NCBI RefSeq assembly: GCF_002968285.2
Contig: NZ_CP134400.1
Location: 4,650,001-4,714,000, forward strand
Direction of reading: 5' to 3'
Source: Mycobacterium sp. ITM-2016-00318
Lineage (GTDB): Bacteria; Actinomycetota; Actinomycetes; Mycobacteriales; Mycobacteriaceae
Length of the DNA: 64,000 nucleotides
In this document: one piece after another, positions 8,044 to 16,004 of the stretch
Layout of the letters: each line of letters begins with the position of its first letter
Position numbering within the stretch: the stretch's first letter is position 1
Translations under genes and position numbers: made by a program
Notes under the pieces: model-generated
Told to the model about the DNA's origin: nothing
The model's input: the letters and a program-made list of their open reading frames with translations, nothing else
Database searches by the model: none

Positions 8044-8187
8044 CGCACGCAACCCCGGTGGTCGTGCCTCACGCCTTCGCAGTGGCCGCGCGCCACGTCG
8101 GGGGGCCCGGTATTTCCTGGATCCGCGAGGGATATCAAAAGGGTTGTGCAGGTCGAATTCAGCGCCCATGCCGACCGACAGCTGCCG

Positions 8188-9450
8188 TCAGGCGGCCCTT
8201 TCGCTCACTCCGACCTGCGGTACCGGCTGTAGTCGACCGGTGCGGTCGAGGCGGTATAGCGCAGCAGCTGAGGCCAGCCCAATCAGGGCGAGTGCCAACC
8301 AGATAAGCTCGCCGACGCCGGCATTGCGGGCGGCCTGCATCAGCGCTCCTGTTGCGAGGTTCCCGACCAAGATTCCGACTCCGACGATGGTGTTGTAGAA
8401 GCCGTAGTGCGTGCCGACTAGCCGATTATTGGCCAGCGAGACGACGGTATCCATCTCAAACGGGAACACGGCCGCCGAACCGACCGCTAGTACTCCCGCG
8501 GCCACTAACAGCGCGACAACCGCAGGAACGAGGCCTAAGCGCCCACTGCCCGGTACGACTATCAACGGTACGAACGCGGCCGCGAGAATTACGAGGCCGA
8601 CCACCAGGGAGCGTCCCGCACCCCACCTCGCACCGAAGAATCGTGTGATGCGCATTTGGCCGAACACCGCCACCACACCGGACACGACGAACACGGCGGC
8701 CACCACGAGCGACTCCCGATGCGGCGCGAGTATTCCGGCGTGAAGCGGCAGGGCCAAGTACACCTGAAAGGACAAAACGTACGAGCCGATCATTGCTACG
8801 CCGAACAACAAAAACGATCGATTGGCGAGGACGACACGCCAGTCGGCAAGCACTGACGCTCTGCCTTCCGGCGCGCCGACGCTCCGTGCCGGCAGTGCGA
8901 ACAACTGCGCGACGGTCAGGGCGGCGAACACGACCGCCGCCACCGCCGCAGTGATGCGGAAGTCGAACATCATCAGCGCCAGCCCAACCAGTGGACCGGC
9001 CAGGATTCCTGCCTGATAGAAGATATTGAACACTGCGAACGCCTCAACCCGCCGCGGGCCGGCATCCGCGGCCAGGTATGCCCGCACCGCGGGGTTGAAC
9101 AAAGCACCGGCGAAACCCGTTGCAGCCGAGGCAATAAGCATCGCCGGTAACGACTCGGCCACGACCAGCAGGCCGAATCCGGCGGTACGTAGCAGGCAAC
9201 CCGCCACAATCAACGGCTTATACCCGAGTCGATCCGCGAGCGTGCCGCCGACGATGAACATCCCTTGTTGGGAGAAGTTCCGCACCCCCAACACCAGCCC
9301 GACCGCCCACGCCGCCAACCCGAGCGGACCGGCCAGGTATCCCGCTAAATAGGGCATCAGCATGTAGAAGCCGAGATTGATGCCGAACTGGTTGATCATC
9401 AGCAGCCGGCTCGGCCAGCCGAAACTGCGAAACTTGGTCAGCACAGCCAT
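8188..9450 (-). CDS. Major facilitator superfamily exporter
   Basis: The 420-residue protein has twelve predicted helices. The loop 2-3 signature GGTLADRLGYKPL (the G-x-L-a-D-r-x-G-r/y-k/r motif of drug exporters) is present, as is a long central loop. The ATG overlaps the stop of the upstream cysteine-synthase-like gene by one base (TGATG), so the two are coupled and the transporter probably exports a product or toxic partner of that enzyme. Substrate cannot be told from sequence. The next gene in the same direction starts about 230 bp downstream, behind its own operators. Confidence 0.85.
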   Translation of the reverse strand: MAVLTKFRSFGWPSRLLMINQFGINLGFYMLMPYLAGYLAGPLGLAAWAVGLVLGVRNFSQQGMFIVGGTLADRLGYKPLIVAGCLLRTAGFGLLVVAESLPAMLIASAATGFAGALFNPAVRAYLAADAGPRRVEAFAVFNIFYQAGILAGPLVGLALMMFDFRITAAVAAVVFAALTVAQLFALPARSVGAPEGRASVLADWRVVLANRSFLLFGVAMIGSYVLSFQVYLALPLHAGILAPHRESLVVAAVFVVSGVVAVFGQMRITRFFGARWGAGRSLVVGLVILAAAFVPLIVVPGSGRLGLVPAVVALLVAAGVLAVGSAAVFPFEMDTVVSLANNRLVGTHYGFYNTIVGVGILVGNLATGALMQAARNAGVGELIWLALALIGLASAAALYRLDRTGRLQPVPQVGVSERAA

Positions 9451-10559
9451 CACTGCATCACCGCCACCGGGTCGACGACATTGACGCAGCGAGTCCACGA
9501 CGAAACGACCTGTGCAGCCGGATCATCGATGACAGCCGGCTCATCGGACGGCGTAACGCCCAGCAGACCATGATCCCGGCAGTACTCATCGTTGTAGACG
9601 GTGTCGAAGTAGCGTTGCGGCCCATCGGGAAAGACTGCGGCGATCGTGGTAGCGGAAGGCATCGTGCGTGCCGCCCAACCGGCCACAAGCGCGACTGCCC
9701 CAACACTCCAGCCACCGCTCGCGTAATGCGTGGCCGCAAGATTGCGACAAGCCCACACCGCCTCGGAGGGAGCCACCCAGTGGACCTCGTTGAACGCGGC
9801 GTAGTCCACATTCCCCGGATAGATGCTCGATCCCAGCCCGCGCATTAGACGCTTGCTGGCGGGCTGGCCGAAGATCGTCGATCCGATCGTGTCCACGCCG
9901 ATTAACCGTAGATCAGGGTTGTGCTCCCGAAGGACTCGGGCAACGCCGGATGAATGTCCGCCAGTGCCCACCGAGCACACCAGAACATCGATGTGACCGA
10001 GCTGCGCCTGCAGTTCTAACGCCAGCGGGCGGTAAGCCTCGACGTTGTCGGGATTGTTGTACTGGTCGGGGTACCACGACTGCGGCTCAGCGGCGAGAAT
10101 CTGCTGCACCCGGTCGCGGCGTGCCTGCTGCCACCCACCTTCGGGATGTGGTTCCGTCACCAACTCGACGTCGGCGCCAAAGGCTGACAGCATCCGCTGG
10201 ATGATCGGCTCCATCCCCGGGTCTGTGACCAGAGTGACAGGGTGCTCATAGACTGTGCCGGCCAAGGCGAGACCCAGACCCAATGTGCCGCTTGTGGACT
10301 CGACGATGCGGGCCCCTGGTCGCAGAGCACCGCTGGCCCGCCCCCGCTCGACCATGTGCATCGCGGCCCGATCCTTCATGCCGCCGGGATTGAAGCCTTC
10401 GAGTTTGGCCCAGAAGCCGCGCTCCCCAGGAGTGAATGGCGCTGAGATGCGCAGCACCGGGGTGTGGCCCACCATAGAGCCCGGCCGCTCATTTCGGCGG
10501 AGCCGGTGTTGCCGGGATAGTGCCAGGTCGGGTGTGTGGATTGACAGGACGTGGTCCAT
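9450..10559 (-). CDS. PLP-dependent cysteine-synthase-family enzyme
   Basis: This 369-residue protein belongs to the beta-family of PLP enzymes. The Schiff-base lysine lies in GGMKDRAA, the substrate loop is STSGTLG, and the phosphate-binding loop is GTGGHSSG. Members make cysteine from O-acetylserine or O-phosphoserine, or run the reverse desulfhydrase reaction releasing sulfide. The ATG was chosen because homologous sequence starts shortly after it; a start 33 bases upstream is possible. It is translationally coupled to an MFS exporter. Some islands carry such a pair for amino-acid or cysteine export, but the actual substrate here is unknown. Confidence 0.8.
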   Translation of the reverse strand: MDHVLSIHTPDLALSRQHRLRRNERPGSMVGHTPVLRISAPFTPGERGFWAKLEGFNPGGMKDRAAMHMVERGRASGALRPGARIVESTSGTLGLGLALAGTVYEHPVTLVTDPGMEPIIQRMLSAFGADVELVTEPHPEGGWQQARRDRVQQILAAEPQSWYPDQYNNPDNVEAYRPLALELQAQLGHIDVLVCSVGTGGHSSGVARVLREHNPDLRLIGVDTIGSTIFGQPASKRLMRGLGSSIYPGNVDYAAFNEVHWVAPSEAVWACRNLAATHYASGGWSVGAVALVAGWAARTMPSATTIAAVFPDGPQRYFDTVYNDEYCRDHGLLGVTPSDEPAVIDDPAAQVVSSWTRCVNVVDPVAVMQ

Positions 10560-10632
10560 AGAATGTGTCGCTTCTCTTCGGAGCCGCGACAAGTACCGCG
10601 GCCGCTGATAACGGGTAGCTGTTGCCGACCGA

Positions 10633-10650
10633 GCTCGCCCTATGGCGGGC
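10633..10650 (-). terminator. Short hairpin after the LpqS-like gene
   Basis: A 7-bp stem (GCTCGCC with GGCGGGC, one G-T pair) closes a four-base loop about 20 bases past the stop of the LpqS-like gene. It is a plausible but weakly supported terminator. Confidence 0.35.
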
Positions 10651-10669
10651 TTGGTCTGGTGCTACGCGG

Positions 10670-11080
10670 TCAGCGGCGCGCGATGCACAGCCGGGTCAAC
10701 AGGACCCGGCCACTCTCAGATGCAAGAAGTATTCGGGGCGGGCCACGGATCCCGTTTGGCGATGCCTGTCGCCAGAACAGCACCGAAGCTGCGACTGTGG
10801 CGACCAGCACCAGCGCGACCAGAGCAACGGTGGCGCGCGGCAGAACAGCCTCCGCAATTGCATCAGGTTGTACAGGCATCGACCCTTCCCCCAAGTGCGG
10901 ATGATCAGACACCACAGCAAAGCCGCCGTGTGGGCTTGCAGCCAACGCATGCGGACCGTGGGACACCTCGTCGGCAGTAGATGCCGCCCATTCGGTACCG
11001 GACACGACGATCCAAACCGCGAGTGCCAACGCCACGACTGCGCGCAGTCGCGTCCTAGGAACTAGGTCGTCGTACCTCAC
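10670..11080 (-). CDS. LpqS-like copper-regulon protein
   Basis: The 136-residue protein has an N-terminal hydrophobic segment, an exported region with SDHPHLGEGSMPVQPDAIA, a second hydrophobic stretch and a C-terminus GRVLLTRLCIARR. This layout (DHxHL, SMP, AVLPR, a final LTRxCxARR) matches LpqS, a lipoprotein of the copper-responsive RicR regulon in M. tuberculosis as I remember it. The Cys that usually follows SMPP is Gln here and the N-terminal lipobox is absent, so it may not be lipidated. No RicR palindrome was recognised upstream. The start is GTG. A copper role is inferred from family and from the island. Confidence 0.65.
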   Translation of the reverse strand: MRYDDLVPRTRLRAVVALALAVWIVVSGTEWAASTADEVSHGPHALAASPHGGFAVVSDHPHLGEGSMPVQPDAIAEAVLPRATVALVALVLVATVAASVLFWRQASPNGIRGPPRILLASESGRVLLTRLCIARR

Positions 11081-11516
11081 AATGTTTCCGACTGTAGCAG
11101 CGGATCTGAACGAATCGATCCAGCCGCCGACTTGACGCCGTGTTGTTACCGCCCCGCGATAGCGTGCAGGGTGCCGATTCGTAAAGCGTCACTGGAGTAG
11201 CGCTCACACCCGAGACGTCCTGGAATCAAAAGAGATAACAAGTCGCACCGGGTGCTCGCCGACGGTACTACGTCGAGTGTTTCACCAGCTCACCTACGGT
11301 TTTCCTACGTAGATTGGCGAGACGAGTGGACATGCGGCGAGCGCGGCCGTGGGCCTTCGCTGCTGTCCGCCTGACCATGGGTGCGTCGCGGCGCCGACAC
11401 TTCGCAGCTGGTTGATTGCAGAAGGAGATGCGACGCGGCGCTTGTCAGGGTTCAAACTTGGAGATGCCGTGTGACCATTGACACACTCCAGCAGTCGCCA
11501 GTCACAGCTAACAAGT
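11081..11516. other. Intergenic stretch of the island without a supported gene
   Basis: About 440 bp between the LpqS-like gene and the M56 protease gene. Only very short plus-strand frames are seen: one of 27 codons from about 11331, and one of 17 codons whose ATG directly abuts AGAAGGAG near 11430. Neither has convincing features. The segment CTACGGTTTTCCTACGTAG near 11293 contains a repeated CTACG half-site and could be a promoter element. Confidence 0.4.
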
Positions 11517-12437
11517 TCAGTGGTGACACAGCAGTTCTATGACCGCGGGCGCCGTCAGTGTCACCAGCATGGTGACCGCTAATGCGAGCCGCTGACACCA
11601 TTGAGCCCCGCGGCCGGCGGGCGTGGTTAGTCGAATCGCGCGGGTCGCGACGGCTGTTGCGGCGGCGGCCAAACCGGTGGTTACCGGCGCGTGAGGCCCT
11701 GCCAGAGTCAGCAAGCCGCCAAGCAGGGGGCGCGCTCCGATACGGCGGGCCGCTGTGTCGTCGGCACACATCTCCAACAGCGCAGCGACCGATTCTGCTC
11801 CGCCGCGAAATAGCGGTAGACGAGGGAGGTTGGCGGCTATGGCTCGAAGCACCATGAGCAGTTGGTGATGGCGCCCTGCGATGTGAGCACTCTCGTGTGC
11901 CAGCACGGCCGCTAACTCCCGGCGACCGAGAGTTGTCAGGGCCGCGGAGGTGACGACAATCGCGTAGGGCCTACCGGCCACGCAATAGGCCGCAGGGCGG
12001 TGCGCATCGACGACCACAATGTCGGGTCGACTGGTGGAGCGACCGACCATGCGGGCAGCGTGTGCGTGCTCGTGGCTGCGCGTCCGCAGTGCGGTGATCG
12101 ATCGCCAGACGCGACGAATGATCACGGTTGAAGTGAGTATGCCCACGGTCAGCAGCGCAATCGAACCAAACTGACCAGGCACCTGGGTGTGCTCAGACAA
12201 TCCGAACAGCTCCAGACACAAAGTGACAGCTGAGGAATCAGTGAGGCTGTCCAGTGCCGCATCGAGTACGAGCATTAGCGCGCCCGCCCAGGCCGCAAGC
12301 GCCGCGCCTATCGCTGTGAGCCAGGCCGCCACCCCCATGCGCGGGCTGAGACCAGTGGCGGTAAGTCGCTGTAGCACCGGTGGTGCGAGCCATGTCAGTA
12401 GCCCGCCGTACACCAGAAGCCACAACGCTGTCGTCAT
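11517..12437 (-). CDS. M56-family membrane metallopeptidase (BlaR-type sensor)
   Basis: The 306-residue protein has N-terminal membrane helices, a zinc-protease motif LAHESAHIAGRHH (HExxH variant His-Glu-Ser-Ala-His), a downstream EMCADDTAARR helix that supplies the third ligand, and a final membrane helix. This is the layout of mycobacterial M56 proteases such as Rv1845c, which pair with BlaI repressors and are thought to sense cell-wall or redox stress and trigger repressor inactivation. It lacks a penicillin-binding sensor domain. Its ATG overlaps the BlaI stop by four bases, so the two are made together. Confidence 0.85.
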   Translation of the reverse strand: MTTALWLLVYGGLLTWLAPPVLQRLTATGLSPRMGVAAWLTAIGAALAAWAGALMLVLDAALDSLTDSSAVTLCLELFGLSEHTQVPGQFGSIALLTVGILTSTVIIRRVWRSITALRTRSHEHAHAARMVGRSTSRPDIVVVDAHRPAAYCVAGRPYAIVVTSAALTTLGRRELAAVLAHESAHIAGRHHQLLMVLRAIAANLPRLPLFRGGAESVAALLEMCADDTAARRIGARPLLGGLLTLAGPHAPVTTGLAAAATAVATRAIRLTTPAGRGAQWCQRLALAVTMLVTLTAPAVIELLCHH

Positions 12438-12799
12438 CGCCGCCGCCCCCGGCGCAGGGCTGCTTTGAGCTGAGCGGATTCTTCCTCGCTCATTTGCTCG
12501 ACGAAATGAGCCAGCACCAAGCCAGTGTCGCCGCCGGACTCGAATGCCGCTCGCATCAATCGAGCAGACCGTTCCTCCCGCGACATCGACGCCCGGTACA
12601 AATACGCCTTACCGCTCAGTTCACGTTGCAACCATCGTTTGCGGTGAAGGTTGTCCATCGTCGATAGCACGGTCGTATAGGCGATCCGGCGCTTTGTGGA
12701 GAGTTCGTCAAAGATGTCGCGAACTGTCACCGGCTCAGCGCGATTCCACACACGATCCATGATCACCGCCTCGAGGTCTCCGAACCCTCGCTGCTCCAT
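12434..12799 (-). CDS. blaI: BlaI/MecI-family transcriptional repressor
   Basis: The 121-residue product is a full-length BlaI-type winged-helix repressor: LEAVIMDRVWNRAEPVTVRDI (helix 1-2), a recognition segment RRIAYTTVLSTMDNLHRK, and a C-terminal dimerisation part (ARLMRAAFESGGDTGLVLAHFVEQMSEEE). AGGAG seven bases upstream supports the ATG. BlaI proteins repress their own operon and other targets until a partner M56 protease relieves repression; that partner follows immediately with a 4-base overlap. A weak half-palindrome, TACATTTAGC, about 55 bp upstream could be its operator. This is a second copy type inside an island rather than the core mycobacterial pair. Confidence 0.9.
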   Translation of the reverse strand: MEQRGFGDLEAVIMDRVWNRAEPVTVRDIFDELSTKRRIAYTTVLSTMDNLHRKRWLQRELSGKAYLYRASMSREERSARLMRAAFESGGDTGLVLAHFVEQMSEEESAQLKAALRRGRRR

Positions 12800-13259
12800 C
12801 GTCGTACTCCTGCTCTCGACGTATTCTCCAAGCCTTGGGACGCGTCGTCAGCTAAATGTAGCGGTCCCGCGTCGGGCAGTCTTGCGGCCACGCAGTCGGT
12901 ATGGATCATCTGAAGATGTGTTCTGTTCATGATCGCTACTCTGCTTGCCGGGAGTAAACATTCTTGCGGAACCCCGCGCATCTGAGCAGGTCAGACGCCA
13001 ATTTGGGTTGATTGAGCAATAACACTGGACACAACATTCGCTTTGAATCTCGCGTAGGCCGACTGGGACGCTCAGCACATCAGCCTTGGGTGGGAGCATT
13101 ATCACCACTTCTGCGTGCTGTCGCAGTCCGCGGGAGGTCCGCAGGACTTCCGTATTGATGGTGAAGGATCCGTTCGCAAGCCAACGCCGTCTGTCGGGGT
13201 GGAGCCACCTAACGGCCGTCGCCGAATCCAAGGCGAAATAACAAGCGCAGAAGAAAGCA
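12800..13259. other. Intergenic mosaic at the right end of the island
   Basis: About 460 bp between blaI and the right tRNA-Lys fragment. Minus-strand frames cross it but have no recognisable domain, no ribosome-binding site and one overlaps blaI, so I do not call a gene. The stretch may be remnant DNA left by insertion or deletion next to the attachment site. Confidence 0.4.
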
Positions 13260-13303
13260 GACTTTTAATCCGCAGGTCCCAGCTTCGAGCCCTGGTGGGG
13301 CAC
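13260..13303 (+). repeat. tRNA-Lys(TTT) 3' fragment, candidate attachment site (right copy)
   Basis: Anticodon loop, 3' anticodon-stem strand, T-arm and acceptor end of a tRNA-Lys are repeated here in the same orientation as at 2.9 kb, with changes in the T-stem and one G fewer in the acceptor run. The 5' anticodon-stem strand is not conserved. It is not a functional tRNA. Confidence 0.75.
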
Positions 13304-13411
13304 CGCGCAAATGTCCAAGTCAGGGCGTTATCTGCGGCTATCGCGTGCCAACGGGTGCACTCACAGGCGAGTCACGTCCACACCGCGTCCACATGTGGAC
13401 AGAAGCGTCTG

Positions 13412-14197
13412 CTACCGAGTGCTGGCTTTGCGATACCCGAGGATCATCGGCACCGCGCACACGACGACGATCCCGACCGACCACAGCAAGATTCCGGTCG
13501 CCGGAGTCAGCACCGGACCACTGAGTGACAATCCCCGCATGGCGTCAACGGCGTAGCTCATTGGCTGGTGCTGGACCGCAGGCTGAATCCACTGTGGATA
13601 TTCCGCCAGCGGCACGAACCCGGTGCAGAAGTAGATCAACAGCATGACCGCGACTCCTGTCGCGTCCACCAGCACGGTGTTGACCAGGTACAGGGCCGCA
13701 GTCATGACGAAGAACGAGAATGCGACCCCGAATGCTACTGGCACCGCCACCCACGCCACGCCTGCAGGGATTCCTTGCTCGAACCGAAACCCCAGCGCCA
13801 CGCCGGTGCAAATCACGATCACCGTGGTGACCAGAGTCCTGGCCGCCTCGGCCACCAGGCGCGCCAGAAGACCGGAAGCGCGGTTCACCGGAAGCACCCA
13901 GAAGCGGGCAAGTAGGCCTTCTTCGCGCTCGCGCATCAGCGAGATTCCACTTGCCGTCGATCCGAAGATGGCCCCGACGAGCGCCGCCATCGGAACAGTG
14001 CCGTAGAGCGCGCTGTGACCGGTGACCGCCGAAACGGGTTTGCCGAATACGAGGTTCATGGACAGCAGGAACATGGGCGGCAAGATGAGTGCCTGGATGA
14101 CCGTCTGCACATCGTGACACCACCGGATGAGTAGACGCTGCGTCTGCACCCAGGTATGCAGGTAGAGCAGTCGAGGAGAACCCTCCGAACGGCTCAT
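13412..14197 (-). CDS. ABC-2 type permease (DrrC-like)
   Basis: The 261-residue protein has six predicted helices and the ABC-2 permease pattern, with the EREEGLLARFWVLPVNR segment that follows helix 2 in daunorubicin/lipid exporters of the DrrB/DrrC type. Its ATG overlaps the stop of the partner permease (ATGA). With that permease and the ATPase it should form an exporter for a lipid or hydrophobic compound. The wax-ester-synthase gene at the head of the operon suggests a lipid substrate, but this is inference. It is the last gene of the operon. Confidence 0.85.
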   Translation of the reverse strand: MSRSEGSPRLLYLHTWVQTQRLLIRWCHDVQTVIQALILPPMFLLSMNLVFGKPVSAVTGHSALYGTVPMAALVGAIFGSTASGISLMREREEGLLARFWVLPVNRASGLLARLVAEAARTLVTTVIVICTGVALGFRFEQGIPAGVAWVAVPVAFGVAFSFFVMTAALYLVNTVLVDATGVAVMLLIYFCTGFVPLAEYPQWIQPAVQHQPMSYAVDAMRGLSLSGPVLTPATGILLWSVGIVVVCAVPMILGYRKASTR

Positions 14198-14997
14198 CGC
14201 CGCCTCCGCTGAACCACGACGTACAACAACGCCGTGAACGCCGCTGTACCGATCAGCCACAGCAGTGCCGGCCCGACGACTGACAGTCTCGAAGGGACGG
14301 CTGAGCCGCTCGAATCGCCTGCCAAAGCGCGCAGCGCATATACGAACTGGGAAAATGGCTGATTGCGAACAAATGGCTGGATCCATCGCGGGTACAGCTC
14401 TGCAGGCTGGAATCCCACCGACAATGTCATCAAGGTGATCTGCGGGAGCAGAAGAATGTGGGTCGTCGCCTCGGGATTTGCGGCTGCCATCCCGATCAGG
14501 TCGCCAAGGACCGCCACGACCACGCCGATCAGAAGCACCAAAACGCAGAAGCCAACGGTGTTTTCGGCACCCTGATAGAACCGGAATCCGATCACATGCC
14601 CACAAACAATCGCAGTGGCCAGCGCGACCACGCACCGGTATACGTTGCCTGACATGCGGGCGGCCATTGGTGTCATCACAGGGATCGGCATGGCGCCGAA
14701 TCGCCGGTTGATGCCGTGAACCGAGTCGGTCGCTGATCGCAGCGCAGCCGACATGGCTGCGAAGAAAACCGCCTGCAGCGCAATCGCGGGCATGAGGTAC
14801 TGCGCATAGTTCACCTGCACGACAGTGGCCATGATCCGATTGAGGGGGATGTAGAGGCCGGCGGTGAAGCCGACGGACATCGTGATCGCGATGAGCAGCT
14901 CGCCATTGCGTACAGTCGGCGCGATTACCCGAACGGTGAGCACCCACCACTGTCGTAGTGGCGACGGGCGCGGTCGCGCCATGGTCCACGTGGTCAT
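14194..14997 (-). CDS. ABC-2 type permease (DrrB-like)
   Basis: The 267-residue membrane protein has six predicted helices and the SVHGINRRFGAMPIPVMTP loop that corresponds to the ABC-2 signature region between helices 2 and 3. The Arg/Pro-rich N-terminus is cytoplasmic. Both ends overlap neighbours by four bases, with the ATPase upstream and a second permease downstream. The pair of permeases is unequal in sequence, as in DrrB/DrrC of mycobacterial phthiocerol-dimycocerosate export, so a heterodimeric channel is likely. Confidence 0.85.
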   Translation of the reverse strand: MTTWTMARPRPSPLRQWWVLTVRVIAPTVRNGELLIAITMSVGFTAGLYIPLNRIMATVVQVNYAQYLMPAIALQAVFFAAMSAALRSATDSVHGINRRFGAMPIPVMTPMAARMSGNVYRCVVALATAIVCGHVIGFRFYQGAENTVGFCVLVLLIGVVVAVLGDLIGMAAANPEATTHILLLPQITLMTLSVGFQPAELYPRWIQPFVRNQPFSQFVYALRALAGDSSGSAVPSRLSVVGPALLWLIGTAAFTALLYVVVQRRRR

Positions 14998-15986
14998 GAC
15001 GTCACGGCGGCCGCTGCGGGGTCGCTGGTGCGCGTCGCGGACTCTTTGGTCAACGCGAAGAAGACGTCGTCGAGGGAAGGTCGCCGAAGCACCACGTCCA
15101 CCAACTCGATGTTGGCCGAACCAAGCCGGCGCAGCGCCTCGACGAGGGTGTCCGCGCCGTCGCGCGCGGGCAACGTGATTCGACCGGAATCGGTGGATTG
15201 TTCTAGCCTGTGCTCGTCGGACAACAGCGAGCCCAGGGCGGCTGCCATGGCCGGCAGGTCTTGCGGGTCCTTGGGGGTTATCTCGCAGTAGCCGTCTCCC
15301 GTGCGATTCTTGAGCTCGTCAACCGGTCCCTCCGCGATGACGGTTCCATGATTGATCAAGACGATCCGGTCACAGAGCGCGTCGGCCTCCTCGAGATACT
15401 GAGTTGTCAGAAGTGTGGCTATGCCGGCGTTCTTGAATTCGCGTATCAGGTCCCAAATGCTCTGCCTGCCCCGCGGATCGAGACCGGTCGTCGGCTCGTC
15501 CAGGAAGGCCACCTCGGGGCGGACGATGAGACCGCAGGCGATGTCGATCCGTCGGCGCATCCCGCCCGAGTAGCCATCCACTCGACGATCCGCAGCATCG
15601 CTCAGGTGGAATTCCGCGATCAGCTCTGCCGCCCGTGCACGGGCATCCGACTTGCCAAGGCCCTGAAGCCGTCCGAACATCACCAGGTTCTGTCGGCCGG
15701 TCAGCATGTTGTCGATGGCCACCTGCTGACCCGTCAGCATGATGGATCGGCGCACTCTGGCAGGGTGAGAAACGACGTCGTGGCCGGCAACCCACGCATG
15801 ACCGCTGTCCGGCCGCGTCAGCGTCGACAGGATGTCGACCATGGTCGTCTTGCCGGCGCCGTTGGGCCCGAGCAGACCGATCACCTCACCGCGACCAACC
15901 TCAAAACTGATGTCGCGCAACGCGACAACGTTACCGAACGACTTGCTGACCTCGTCGACGACGACACTGGAATCGGAAGCGGACAT
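14994..15986 (-). CDS. ABC transporter ATPase (DrrA-like)
   Basis: A 330-residue DrrA-type ATPase. Walker A is GPNGAGKTT, the signature is YSGGMRRR, Walker B is VAFLDEPTTGLDP, and a C-terminal extension of about 100 residues carries the DrrA-type domain (SLDDVFFALT near the end). AGGAG lies five bases before the ATG. It energises the two permeases encoded directly downstream and is 18 bp downstream of the acyltransferase-like gene, so all four genes form one operon. DrrA proteins serve efflux of anthracyclines or export of complex lipids. Confidence 0.9.
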   Translation of the reverse strand: MSASDSSVVVDEVSKSFGNVVALRDISFEVGRGEVIGLLGPNGAGKTTMVDILSTLTRPDSGHAWVAGHDVVSHPARVRRSIMLTGQQVAIDNMLTGRQNLVMFGRLQGLGKSDARARAAELIAEFHLSDAADRRVDGYSGGMRRRIDIACGLIVRPEVAFLDEPTTGLDPRGRQSIWDLIREFKNAGIATLLTTQYLEEADALCDRIVLINHGTVIAEGPVDELKNRTGDGYCEITPKDPQDLPAMAAALGSLLSDEHRLEQSTDSGRITLPARDGADTLVEALRRLGSANIELVDVVLRRPSLDDVFFALTKESATRTSDPAAAAVTS

Positions 15987-16004
15987 TGCTACTCCTAGCG
16001 CTGC

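Larger units (their letters stand above)
2895..13303. mobile_element. Putative genomic island bounded by tRNA-Lys 3' fragments
   Basis: Two direct copies of the 3' part of a tRNA-Lys gene flank about 10.4 kb of accessory genes: copper-type proteins, CsoR-type operators, an exporter, an LpqS-like protein and a BlaI/M56 pair. Elements that integrate into tRNA genes leave such duplicated 3' ends as attachment sites. Neither end keeps a complete tRNA gene and no integrase was found, so this is either a decayed island, one part of a nested array, or two independent remnants. An IS21-type terminus and two frameshifted genes inside support an unstable, acquired segment. The outer limits are inferred from the repeats only. 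Confidence 0.6.

Noticed and set aside
10560..10669. A TACC...GGGTA pair upstream of the cysteine-synthase-like gene as another CsoR site.
   Set aside because: Half-sites are about 17 bases apart and poorly palindromic, unlike the four clear sites.
12848..13231. A 127-codon minus-strand frame upstream of blaI.
   Set aside because: No domain, no ribosome-binding site and mosaic sequence next to the attachment-site repeat.
13412..14989. A 525-codon frame across both permease genes.
   Set aside because: Its first half is the other permease read in a wrong frame; the ATGA overlap separates two normal proteins.
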